A stretch of DNA of 64,000 nt from JAABSQ01 sp964573705 (GTDB lineage Bacteria > Desulfobacterota > Desulfobacteria > Desulfobacterales > Desulfococcaceae), in assembly GCA_964573705.1 (NCBI GenBank), contig CAZNLT010000006.1:1-64000 (forward strand), read 5' to 3'. Of this stretch, positions 42,823 to 52,117 are shown piece after piece; positions within the stretch are counted from its first letter, which is position 1, and each line of letters opens with the position of its first letter. A program made the translations under genes and the position numbers. The notes below the pieces were generated by a model. That model was not told the DNA's origin. It was given only the letters and a program-made list of their open reading frames with translations, and searched no databases.

Positions 42823-43866
42823 TTATGTTTCACCGACCGCCTGTTTCAGGCTTTCGATAAAACCGAATACCTCCTCCGGCGTGGTGTCGAAAGAGGTCAT
42901 CCAACGAACCTCCGATATGGATTCATTCCAAACATAGAAAAAATACTTGCGCTGAAGGCCGGGAATCAGATGGGGCGGCAATACGGCGAAAACACCGTTG
43001 GATTCCACTTTCTGTGTGATTCGGATTCCGGGTATGCGCTCGACCTCCCGGGCCAGGAGCTTGGCCATGGCATTGGCATGGGAGGCGTTTTTCCACCAGA
43101 GATCGCCCGTGAGCAGGGCCTCGAACTGGACCGCGATAAACCGCATTTTAGAGGCCAGCTGCATCGACTGCTTGCGGATGTATTTGAAATCCCGGGCCGG
43201 TTCGGTATTGAAGAAGACGACGGCCTCCCCGTACATCATGCCGTTTTTGGCGCCGCCGAAAGAGAGAATGTCGATACCCGCATCGGTGCTGATGTCCCGC
43301 AGGTTCACATTGAGCGTGGCCGCCGCATTGGCGATGCGGGCACCATCCATGTGCGCGATGAGTCCGTTTTTATGGGCGAAATCGCTCAGGCGGCGAATCT
43401 CTTCCGGGGTATAGACGGTCCCGAGTTCGGTGGGCTGGGTGATGGAGACCACCCGGGGCTGGGCATGATGCTCGAACCCGATGCCGTGAAGATGGGCTTT
43501 GATGCCGTCCACGGTAATTTTGCCGTCCGGTGCGGGAATGGTCAGAAGCTTGCAGCCGGTGAATTTTTCCGGAGCGCCGCACTCATCCACATGAATATGG
43601 GCGGTTTCCGCGCAGATGACGGAATGAAACGGCCGGGTGGCGGCCTGCAGGGCCAGGACATTGGCCCCGGTGCCCAGAAACACGAAATAGACCTCGATCG
43701 TTTCTCCGAGCAGGTTTTTAAATTTATCCACCGTCCGTCGGGTGAAGGGATCATCCCCGTATGCGAGGGCGTGGCCGGTATTGGCGAGCACCATCGCTTT
43801 TAAAATCTCCGGGTGAACCCCGGCATTGTTGTCGCTGGCAAAGCCTTTACGAGTGGTTTCCGTCAT
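42823..43866 (-). CDS. ltaE: Low-specificity threonine aldolase
   Basis: PLP enzyme that splits threonine/allo-threonine to glycine and acetaldehyde. The 347-residue protein has the PLP lysine Lys207 in ILSFGGAKNGMMYGEA, the Asp in AHMDGARIANA that contacts the pyridine ring, and the N-terminal DNNAGVHPEIL. No ribosome site stronger than GGAAA is visible before ATG 43866. It could supply glycine to GlyA and the C1 pool; beta-eliminating relatives exist but the motifs favour an aldolase. Confidence 0.92.
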   Translation of the reverse strand: MTETTRKGFASDNNAGVHPEILKAMVLANTGHALAYGDDPFTRRTVDKFKNLLGETIEVYFVFLGTGANVLALQAATRPFHSVICAETAHIHVDECGAPEKFTGCKLLTIPAPDGKITVDGIKAHLHGIGFEHHAQPRVVSITQPTELGTVYTPEEIRRLSDFAHKNGLIAHMDGARIANAAATLNVNLRDISTDAGIDILSFGGAKNGMMYGEAVVFFNTEPARDFKYIRKQSMQLASKMRFIAVQFEALLTGDLWWKNASHANAMAKLLAREVERIPGIRITQKVESNGVFAVLPPHLIPGLQRKYFFYVWNESISEVRWMTSFDTTPEEVFGFIESLKQAVGET

Positions 43867-43965
43867 GATGGTTTTCCTGTCGGTTCGTCTGGCGTAAATT
43901 GACGAAAGGCGGTACCGATCTTTTTCGGCCGCTTTTTAACCGATTCCCGTCTTGAACTCAACCCC

Positions 43966-45448
43966 TCAGCGCGCCGGTAGCGACAATATTCGGTCTTTGA
44001 GCACCCGCTCCCGGTAGGCTCGCAGAAGATCATCTTTCTTGAGTATTCCAAGAACTTTTTGGGGATTCCCGGCCGCAGTCACCGGCAGAAAGGAAATGTG
44101 GTGGTTTTCAAACAGGTAGAGCGCGGTTTCGAGGTTGTCCATCGATGAAATGGTGATGACCTCCCGATTCATTAAATCCTCCGCAACCAACAGGTGCTTC
44201 AACTGCTCCACTTGGGCGAAGAGACCCCGCACATCCCGCAAAGAGATTACCCCGACCAGCTTTTGCCGGTGGTCGAAAACCATGAAATGGGGGTAGGGAG
44301 AAGAGAGAATCCGGTCCAGAACGCCCATCAGGGGGGTGGCCGCTTTCAGATGCTCATACTCCCGAACCATGAAATCCCGCACCCGAAGGGTCCGCAGAAT
44401 CCCCACATCATGTCCCCGAACGATGTTGACCCCTTTTCGCAGGAGTTTCATTTCGTAAGCCGAATACCCGAAGAGCAGCCGCACCACGACCACGCTGGTG
44501 ATGCAGGTCACCATCAGCGGCAGAATGACCGCTTCGTTGTAGGTCAATTCGAAAATGGTGATCACCGCGGTAATGGGGGCGAGAGTGGTCCCGGCCACCA
44601 CCGCGCCCATACCGGCCAGGGCGAAATGGGCCGGATGAAGATTCAGCCCCGGAAAGATCAGGTCGGCGGTCAGCCCCAGGCTGGTCCCCAGGGCGGAACC
44701 CAGAACCAGAGAAGGGGCGAAGATGCCGCCGCTCATTCCGGAGCCGATGCACAAGGCCGTGGCCGCCATTTTGGCCAAGAGAATCAGGATGGCGCCCTGG
44801 AGGGCCAGTGATCTGGTCAGGGCGGCATTGACGCTTTCATAGCCCACCCCTAAAGCGCCGGGGACCTGAAAGGCGAGGGCGCCCAGGAGCAATCCGCCGA
44901 GGCCGGGTTTTAACCATTCCGGTATTTTCAGACGGAGGAACCCTCGGTCCGTGATATCGATCAGGCGAATGAAAAGGATGGCGACCAAACCCCCTATCAG
45001 GCCCAGGATCAGGTAGAACTCGAGTTCGCCGTAATGGCCCAGTGCAAAGGGGGTGGATTCGAGGGTCGGCAGCTCCCCGATGAAGATCCGGGAAAGCACC
45101 GATGCGGTGACCGAGGCCACCACAATGTGGCTGATATGACTCAGTCCGATGTCCAGCAGAATGACTTCGACGGCGAACAGGGTGCCGGTGATGGGGGCAT
45201 TGAAGGTGGCTGAAATTCCGGCGGCGGCGCCGGATGCGAGGCAGACCCGTCTCAGCCCGGTATCCAGCCGAATTGATCCACCAGGGGGCGGCGATCACCC
45301 TCTCAATAAAGGACCCTTCGAACCCCCAGACGGAAAATTGAACCAATTCGATCAGTCCCCGAAAGCAGATGGCGCCCCCCGCGGACACCAGCCCGACGGC
45401 TATGGAAAAAAGGAGCAGGTAGATATGGATGAAGCGTCTCTGGTACAT
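43966..45448 (-). pseudogene. clcA: ClC chloride channel/antiporter with CBS domains, internally deleted and frameshifted
   Basis: The N-terminal helices are read from ATG 45448 (HIYLLLFSIAVGLVSAGGAICFRGLIELVQF) down to APWW near 45280. The fold then resumes in another frame at RLDTGLRRVCLASGAAAGISATFNAPITG (about 45270) and runs to a stop at 43966. Compared with intact ClC proteins, roughly 70-90 residues are missing at the junction, including the GSG-S and GREGP segments that build the anion filter. The later GSGMSGGIFAPSL filter helix and two CBS domains (about the last 130 residues) are intact. The downstream frame alone is open from 45123 and could give a truncated protein, but not a working channel. 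Confidence 0.8.
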
Positions 45449-45658
45449 AGCGGATCGGCTGAAGGAAGCGTTGGCGAATCGGCTTTGACTGACCCGAATG
45501 AGAGCGATTCTCGTCGGATTCGGACCGCACGAAAAGAATGAATACCGGATTGTGGAAGAATGTCCAGGGTTTTCGAATGCGGAAGAATTTTTTTCTTTCT
45601 AAGAAGAAAAAAATAAGCTAATTTAGAACATCCCTTCCACCCTGAAAACGAGGTTTCC

Positions 45659-47516
45659 ATGGCTGTGATCGATATGACCGCGACCCGGGTGTGGGTCAAA
45701 CAGGTCACCACGAATATCTTCTATCGCGGAACCCGGCACCTGTTCGGCGCCGAATTTATGAAGCGCCGCCGCAAGCGACTGATCGGAATCGCCGTTCTCC
45801 TCTGGGTCACGGGTATCTTGGCCGGATACGCGGTCTATCGCCGGGCCGCTGAAAACTTCCACACCGGAGTTGCCGATCGGATTCGAACCGAATTGACACA
45901 GGAAATTAAAGCAGCCCAACCGGGCCGGTTGGCGGCATTTCATCAACTGGTCGAGACCCTGGCGCCGTTGATTTTTTTGCGGGACGTCTCGGAAGTCAAA
46001 ACGGTGGTGGAGACAGCCCGGACCGAACTCAAAGGGCTGCGGTATCTGGAGGTTCGGGATGGAGAGGATGAACTCTATTCGCTAGGGGTTCGGGAAGCGC
46101 CGTTGCGACGCCGCACCGATATCGACCGTATCGGGCCGGTGGCGGTGGCTGCGGGGATATCCCCCCGAAGCGAGGTGGTGATCGAGCTTTCCGCCGATTC
46201 CCGGTTTACCGATTCCGATTACAAGGTGGGGGAGGTCTATCTTTCCGCCGACGGGCGTATTCAAGACCCCACCCCTCGGTATCGGCTGATGCTGGCGGTC
46301 TGGAGCCTGGGAGGGATTCCCTTGTTGCTGCTGCTGATGGGGGCCGGGCTCAACCTGGCGGTGCGGATGAGTGAAAAGAAAAAAATGACCCGGTTCGTTG
46401 TGGGACTGATTGCTTACGGACTGTTCCAAAAAGAGAAGCGCTCCCGGGAAAAAATGGTTTTCTGGACCGCGGTCTGCATGCTCCACCAGGCCGAGCAGAA
46501 AGCTCGGGAAGCCTGCCAGGCCGCCCAATCCGAACGGCGGATCGGCCCCTATATTCTTCGGTCCAACATCGGCCGGGGCGGAATGGCCGAGCTGTTCATC
46601 GCCGAAAAGATTCGGGAAGGCGGCTTCAGAAAGGTGGTGGCTTTAAAGAAAATCCTGCCCCACCTGGCCGAGGAGGAAGAATTCACCGACCGCTTCATTC
46701 AGGAGGCCCGGCTCGCCGCCCTGCTGCACCACCCCAATATCGTGGCTACCAATGACTTCGGCAAGTTCGAAGACGATTACATCATTCGTGATGGAATATA
46801 TTCGAGGGAAAAATCTGGCCGAAATCATGAAGGTGATGAAGCGGGGGATGGCCCTGGAGCAGGCGGTCTACATTGTCACTCAGATCTGCCGGGGCCTGGC
46901 TTATTCTCACAACAAACGGGATGATCTCAGCGGACGCCCCCTCAACATCATTCACCGGGACGTGAGCCCCCAGAACGTGCTGGTCTCTTTTCAAGGAGAA
47001 GTCAAAATCAGCGATTTCGGGATCGCCAAAGCCGGGTTCGATGCGGGGCTGACCCAGACCGGCGCCATTATGGGCAAGCTCTGTTATCTCTCGCCGGAGC
47101 AGGCCATGGAAGGCGAAAGGGTAGACCACCGGGCCGATATTTATGCGGTGGGGATCATCTTCTATGAAATCCTCTCGGGTAACCGGGTTTACCGGTTCCG
47201 GAATCCGGTGGAGGCCATCAATGTCCTTCCCAAGATGAAGATTCCGCCCCTTCGATCGGTGGCGCCGGATGTTCCGGAGGAGATCGAACGAATCGTGATG
47301 AAGGCGCTTGAAAAAGACAAAAAAGCCCGGTATCAGACCGTCGACGCCATGGAGAACGACCTGGAAAACGTTCGGCGGGATTTCACCATCACCTATGACA
47401 TGAATGATCTTTCCCGGTTCATGCAGATCCATTTTCCCGGCAGCCCCATGCGCCGGCCGGATACCGTATTCTGCTCCAATCTGTGGCCCTTTATTTGCGA
47501 GGTCATGAACCGGTAG
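45659..47516 (+). pseudogene. Membrane Ser/Thr protein kinase, interrupted by a one-base frameshift
   Basis: The first frame (from ATG 45659, GAGG six bases upstream) encodes a membrane segment (LIGIAVLLWVTGILAGYAVY), an extracytoplasmic sensor region (about 60-205), a second membrane segment (VWSLGGIPLLLLLMGAGLNL) and the kinase N-lobe (GRGGMAELF, VVALKKIL). At about 46785-46790 the frame shifts: ATCATTCGTGATG would read IIVMEYI if one T were absent. The second frame continues with the catalytic loop HRDVSPQNV, DFGIAKAG and SPEQAMEGE to 47516. The total length is 3n+1, as expected for a single inserted base in a gene of about 618 codons. It is either a recent mutation or a sequencing error. 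Confidence 0.85.
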
Positions 47517-47542
47517 CGGATTTTCGAATTTTTCAGAAACCC

Positions 47543-49516
47543 TCACGGGCTTGCAAAGGGTTCCAGCCGCTCGATCAATTCCGTCACCTCTTTGCTCCGG
47601 TATTCGAAGGGCACCCGGGTCAGTTCCGCCAGGGCTTCGCCCAATCGCTGTTTCACCACCAGGTTCTTGGCCGTCTGGTACTGGCGGGTGTTGAAGGCCC
47701 GCACACAGTCGTTGAGCCGGTTCTTGCATTCGAGACAATCCGGCTCGGCCTTCAGGGCCGACTCAAGACGGTCGATTCCCCGAGTCCAGTCCTCTTCTTC
47801 ACACAATTTTTCCCCCCAGGACCGATAGGCCCTTATCCGTTGCTGCCGGGCCGTTCGGTCTTCCGGATTCAGCCGAAGCACATTGGCGTACTTGGGAATG
47901 GCCTGTTCATACTCCCCCTGTTCAAACAGGTAGGCGCCGTTTTTCATGGACATGTCCGCTTCCAGGCTTCGGTCGAAACCGGCCATACAGGGCCGGCAGG
48001 CTTCATCCACCGCCAGGGCCTTTTCGAATTGTTCACCCGCTTTTTCATAGGCCCCCCGGGCGAAGAGCTGGTCCCCGAACCCGGAATAGGCCGCAACCAG
48101 ATGGGGGATCAGGTTCGCATCCCCGGGATTGTAGTCCCGAATCCAGGTGAACTGGATGATGGCCGGTTGATAGGCCGAAGCCTCCAGATGGGCGAGACCG
48201 GCCTGAAGGGCGGCCGCCGATTCCCGGGCCCGGTTGAGATATTCCCGGCAGGTTGTGCAATCGGGATCAGCTTCCAGGGCGGATTTCAGTATCTCCTGGG
48301 CCCGGGCGTATTCTCCGGCTTCAAACCGGGATTTCGCTTCGGTGAGCAGGGTCTCGGCCAGCTCCGGATCGGGCTGGGGCGGTGCAACCCTTTCCTGAAC
48401 CGGCGGCGGTTCTTCTTCCGCGGGTTCGGGTCTGTCCGGCGGGGTATCGGCGGGCGGCTCGACCGGCGGTTCCGGTTCCGGAGCGTCGATCTCCTGTTGA
48501 ACGGGCGCTTCCTCGTATGGTTTCTCGGCCAGGGCGATCTCTTCTCTCAGTTCTTTGCACACCCGGCAGTCCGGACGGATCTTCAACGCCTCCCGATTGT
48601 GGCGCCGGGCCCTTCTCAGGTCTCCGGACCGCCGGGCCTGCCGGGCCGCTTGAAGGTGGGCCTGAAACAGGTATTCGGTCACTTCCACCCGGCCGGGGTC
48701 TCGCACCCTGAGGGCTTCGAAGGTTCGAACGGCATTGTCGACGTCTCCGGCGTTGAGATATCCGATTCCCCGTTCGATGCGGGCATGGATCGGCATGTCG
48801 TCGGGTGGGTCGGGATATCGAATCGCCGCCGTCAGCGGGTATCCGAAGCGCTGCCAGAGATACTCCCCGGCGGACCCGGCGTTTCGGGAGGATATCGCCA
48901 CCGTGATCACCGGTATCTCCTTGATTTCACCGAAACTGCCCAGAGACCCGGGGGCGGTGGGCAGGTCCGATACCGCCGCATCGGGGTAGGTGTAATCGGA
49001 CATCATACGGGCGATTCGAAAGGCCTCTTCCGGACCGTCGGGATCAAAACCTTCCAGAAAGAGCTGTCTCAGGCTGATGATCCGCTCGGGCCGACACGCC
49101 TCCACCAACCCCATGAGTGCTTCGGCACGGGGGTGATCGGTCTCTTCGGAAAATGCCCGGCGGATATCCCCTTCTTCATGGATCACCAGAATTATCTCCC
49201 GGTCCGGGACCGGCTTGTTTTCCAGAGCGGTCTTCAATTCCCGGGCCAGGGTTGCGGCCGCCGGTTCCCCGCCTCCGATTCCGGCAAGCACCAGAATCGT
49301 GGTGTCTCCCTTGCCCAAAACATAGCCGTTTTCCACATTGCGGCGCACCCATTCCCCGCACCCGAGTTGTTCCGGTTGAACGACCGCGGTATCGGCAGGC
49401 GACCTCTTTTCCGGTTCCCCGGTGGCGGCACAGCCCGTCATCAGAGCGGCTGCAGTGGCGGCCGCGATTATCAGAAGAGCCCAAAAACCCCCGCTTTTTA
49501 CTATCATTTTTTGCAT
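47543..49516 (-). CDS. Lipoprotein with degenerate M14-like domain and long TPR array
   Basis: A 657-residue lipoprotein (signal ending LMTGC, Cys29). Residues about 70-250 resemble the M14 carboxypeptidase / murein amidase fold: ILVLAGIGGGEPAAATLARELK sits where active enzymes have a His-Gly-x-Glu zinc motif, here Gly-Gly-Gly-Glu, and IPVITVAISS matches a later core strand. Loss of the His suggests no zinc catalysis. Residues 260-350 and 390-657 hold TPR-like repeats with recurring Cys pairs (DCRVCKEL, DCTTCREY, ACRPCMAG, DCLECKNR), joined by a Pro/Glu-rich linker (about 350-400). It may be a periplasmic scaffold. Divergent from the TetR gene. Confidence 0.78.
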   Translation of the reverse strand: MQKMIVKSGGFWALLIIAAATAAALMTGCAATGEPEKRSPADTAVVQPEQLGCGEWVRRNVENGYVLGKGDTTILVLAGIGGGEPAAATLARELKTALENKPVPDREIILVIHEEGDIRRAFSEETDHPRAEALMGLVEACRPERIISLRQLFLEGFDPDGPEEAFRIARMMSDYTYPDAAVSDLPTAPGSLGSFGEIKEIPVITVAISSRNAGSAGEYLWQRFGYPLTAAIRYPDPPDDMPIHARIERGIGYLNAGDVDNAVRTFEALRVRDPGRVEVTEYLFQAHLQAARQARRSGDLRRARRHNREALKIRPDCRVCKELREEIALAEKPYEEAPVQQEIDAPEPEPPVEPPADTPPDRPEPAEEEPPPVQERVAPPQPDPELAETLLTEAKSRFEAGEYARAQEILKSALEADPDCTTCREYLNRARESAAALQAGLAHLEASAYQPAIIQFTWIRDYNPGDANLIPHLVAAYSGFGDQLFARGAYEKAGEQFEKALAVDEACRPCMAGFDRSLEADMSMKNGAYLFEQGEYEQAIPKYANVLRLNPEDRTARQQRIRAYRSWGEKLCEEEDWTRGIDRLESALKAEPDCLECKNRLNDCVRAFNTRQYQTAKNLVVKQRLGEALAELTRVPFEYRSKEVTELIERLEPFASP

Positions 49517-49724
49517 TCTCGCCGTCCTTGCTGAAAGCCCGAAAAAATGTGCATTTTATCTGGAGATGAATGTACAATTCGGGAGACATATCGTCAAGCA
49601 ACTTTGCGGAATGTGCCAGGGAAAGGTAAAAACCCATCCTTGGAACCGAAATTGGGGGACGAAAGGCAAATTTGCTTTTTTTCCTGTTTTGGATTGCAAT
49701 GCAACAAAAAGTGCGTATATTTTC

Positions 49725-49753
49725 TTGACTAAATACTGGACATAAATTATACG
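49725..49753 (+). promoter_or_regulatory. Sigma-70-type promoter of the TetR gene with flanking inverted repeat
   Basis: TTGACT (49725-49730), a 17-base spacer and TATACG (49748-49753), 42 bases before the TetR start. CGTATA at 49714-49719 is the inverted copy of TATACG, so the promoter is bracketed by a palindrome that could be a TetR operator for autoregulation and for the divergent lipoprotein gene. Confidence 0.5.
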
Positions 49754-49794
49754 AACGCTTTTCAAATAAATAATCTTCAGAAGGTCGGAGTCCG

Positions 49795-50430
49795 ATGGGA
49801 ATACGTGAAAGAAAAGAACGGGAACGGGAGAGACGACGCCAACAGATCATCGTTGCCGCCAAAAGGGTGTTTTCCGATAAAGGGTTCAGCAAAGCCACCA
49901 TGGAGGACATCGCCAAAGAGGCGGAGTTGAGCCCCGGTACGCTGTATCTCTATTTCAAAAACAAGGATGAACTCTATGCCTCTCTTTCCTTGCGGATACT
50001 TCAATACCTGATCATAAGACTCGAACATGTGATCGGCAACAAAGAATTGAACCCCGAGCAGAAAATTGAGGCCCTCACCGAGGCCATGTTCGATGTGTAC
50101 GAGTTTGATCCGCTCATTATCATCAATATGTTTCACCTCCAATCAAGTGAAACCTTGAAGAACCTGTCCGATGACCTGCTCGCGGAGATCGAAACCCTCT
50201 CCCGCAAGTCCCTGGGAACCATGGCCAGCATCTTTCAGGAGGGGATCGATCAGGGGGTGTTTATTCATCAGCACCCGGTGGCCATCGCCGACATCTTCTG
50301 GGCCCTCTTTTCCGGGGTGATTCTCTGGGAGTCGAGCAAAAAAATTCTCGACGGCAAAAAGGATTACCTCAAGGATACCCTGAAAGTCGCTTTTGAGATA
50401 TTCTCCCGAGGCATTCAAAAGCGCCCCTAA
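49795..50430 (+). CDS. TetR-family transcriptional regulator
   Basis: A 211-residue regulator. The helix-turn-helix spans about residues 17-63 (IIVAAKRVFSDKGFSKATMEDIAKEAELSPGTLYLYFKNKDELYA), followed by an all-helical ligand-binding domain with no sequence I can tie to a ligand. ATG 49795 has AGAAGG upstream. Its divergent partner, the TPR lipoprotein, is a likely target by position; otherwise it may act on itself or remote genes. Confidence 0.93.
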   Translation: MGIRERKERERERRRQQIIVAAKRVFSDKGFSKATMEDIAKEAELSPGTLYLYFKNKDELYASLSLRILQYLIIRLEHVIGNKELNPEQKIEALTEAMFDVYEFDPLIIINMFHLQSSETLKNLSDDLLAEIETLSRKSLGTMASIFQEGIDQGVFIHQHPVAIADIFWALFSGVILWESSKKILDGKKDYLKDTLKVAFEIFSRGIQKRP

Positions 50431-50603
50431 TTCTCTTCCTGCTGGAGCGCTGGGGCGCGATAAACACCCCGGGCCCTCCCCGCCTTGGGCGAAGGAAGGT
50501 CCGGGACGCCCACCCCGAAGTCGCTTTTTCCTACTCTGTTTTTTCGTGCTCACCCCATTGAAGCCGGACCCTGTTTCCTGCCATATCTTAAAGGTGTTTC
50601 GTC

Positions 50604-51482
50604 ATGATGACGATTGCAAGCGCCAATCGGCAGGAGACAACCCAGATGGATGCCCAGATTCAAGTGGATGCGGAATCCCCGACGGTCCTGTGCGTGGGAG
50701 ACGAAAAAGAGATGCTGTCCGCACTGGACCGACTGTTTGAACCGGAGGAGTTTCGTTTTCTCACCGTATCCGACCCGATGGAAGCGATTCGGCTGCTTCG
50801 GCGGCATGATGTTCAACTGGTGATCAGCGACCGGCGGCTTCCGGGCGGAGGTGAAAATCTGTTTTTAAAGCGGGTCGCCGCGGAATTTCCCGGCACCCTG
50901 CGGGCGGTCCTGATCAGCAGTGCCGAGGCCGATCTGGCCGGCCGGCTGGTTCAACAGGGGTATATCGACAAATTTTTCCTTCGGCCCTGGTATGATGAAA
51001 AGCTGAAATGGGAAATCCGGCACACCCTGGCCCATCATGCCCTGATTCAGGAGAACAAACGGTTGTTGAAGTCGGTTCAGGACCAGGATGCGGTCATTCG
51101 GCACCTGGAAAAGCGGCTCATCGAATCGGCCGGTCCCCGAAGCCGACCCGACGAGGAAGCGGTTCTTTCCCGAATGGTCCTGGATCAGCTGCCGCTGCCG
51201 GTGATCGGCATCCGCGGAGGCATCGACGGGAGCCAAAAAATCATTCTGGCCAACCGAGCGGCCCGGCGCCTGCCGATGGAAAGCGACCCCCTCGAACCCG
51301 GCCGCCGGGTCTGCGAGTTTTTCCCGGATGCCATTTCCGGCCGGCTCACCGTGGCCCTGCACACCGGCACCACCCGGGTTCTGAACCGACGTTCTTTGTG
51401 GGACGGAGTGTATGATCTCACCTGCATTCCCCTGGAAACCGGCGGTGGAACCGGTGTGCTGCTGCTGCACCGGATCAAATAG
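50604..51482 (+). CDS. Response-regulator-like protein with divergent receiver and PAS-like domain
   Basis: A 292-residue protein. The receiver-like domain (about 25-145) keeps the phosphorylated Asp in LVISDRRLPGG but has Gly in place of one acidic pocket residue (CVGDEKEM) and Arg in place of the conserved Lys (FFLRPW). A coiled linker (about 150-180) leads to a PAS-like domain (about 195-290, VIGIRGGIDGSQKIILANRAARRL). There is no output domain. AAGGTG precedes ATG 50604. It lies just upstream of a ruined sensor kinase on the same strand and may be its orphaned partner. The receiver may work without normal phosphorylation. Confidence 0.75.
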   Translation: MMTIASANRQETTQMDAQIQVDAESPTVLCVGDEKEMLSALDRLFEPEEFRFLTVSDPMEAIRLLRRHDVQLVISDRRLPGGGENLFLKRVAAEFPGTLRAVLISSAEADLAGRLVQQGYIDKFFLRPWYDEKLKWEIRHTLAHHALIQENKRLLKSVQDQDAVIRHLEKRLIESAGPRSRPDEEAVLSRMVLDQLPLPVIGIRGGIDGSQKIILANRAARRLPMESDPLEPGRRVCEFFPDAISGRLTVALHTGTTRVLNRRSLWDGVYDLTCIPLETGGGTGVLLLHRIK

Positions 51483-51559
51483 CTTCGATTCTTGTCGGTC
51501 CATTCCTTTTCTTCTTTTTCCCGGTTGGCGATTCAAAACGCCACCCGAGCCCAATCCTA

Positions 51560-52065
51560 ACAAATACATGGTATCCTCTTGTAATCCTGACCCGGGCCAT
51601 AGCCCGCGTCATGAACCTCGACTTGGAGATTCGGCTGGCCTCCTGGCAGGAGATCCGCACCGGCCTGGAAAACGGGTCGGTGGATGTGAATCAGGGGATG
51701 TATGTGCCTCCGAAGAGCGGGCCGCACCGTCGATTTTTCACCGCCGATTCTGGTCGTCGCCCACGCCGCCTTCGCCCGAAAAGGCCATCCGGTCGTCGAG
51801 TCCGAAGCGGACCTGAAGGGCAAGTCGATCATTGTGATGGAAGCCGACATTATGCATGACTACGTTCGGGGAACAAGGTTTCACCCAACGGCTTCGGGTG
51901 GAAACGCTGGTAGCCGCGGTGCTGAAGCTTCTGCGGCCTGCTTTGCCGCCCGGCGTTGAACTGAGCGCCGACCTGTCCGATACCGAATCGGTGATGGCCG
52001 ACCCCGACCAAATCCATCAGGTGGTGATGAACCTCTGCACCAACGCCTGTCACGCCATCCTTTCT
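51560..52065 (+). pseudogene. Remnants of a sensor histidine kinase with an SBP_bac_3-type input domain
   Basis: Pieces of one protein appear in several forward frames. First: LTRAIARVMNLDLEIRLASWQEIRTGLENGSVDVNQGMYV (about 51590-51705), then SEERAA in a second frame, then VDFSPPILVVAHAAFARKG...DLKGKSIIVMEADIMHDYV in a third (to about 51865). These match the periplasmic amino-acid-binding-type sensor of some kinases. The reading then jumps to an HATPase piece, RLRVETLVAAVLKLLRPALPPG...ADPDQIHQVVMNLCTNACHAI (about 51876-52062), in yet another frame. The rest of the sensor, membrane helix, PAS and HisKA are gone. The gene is clearly dead. Confidence 0.75.
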
Positions 52066-52117
52066 CTTTCCTCATCCTCTGTAATCTTCCATCCCACCGC
52101 ACAATTTTTTTTAAGAT

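Noticed and set aside
47483..49534. Forward open frame of 683 codons opposite the TPR lipoprotein
   Set aside because: The reverse frame has a lipoprotein signal, TPR repeats and a sensible start; the forward one is low-complexity Gly/Phe/Arg.
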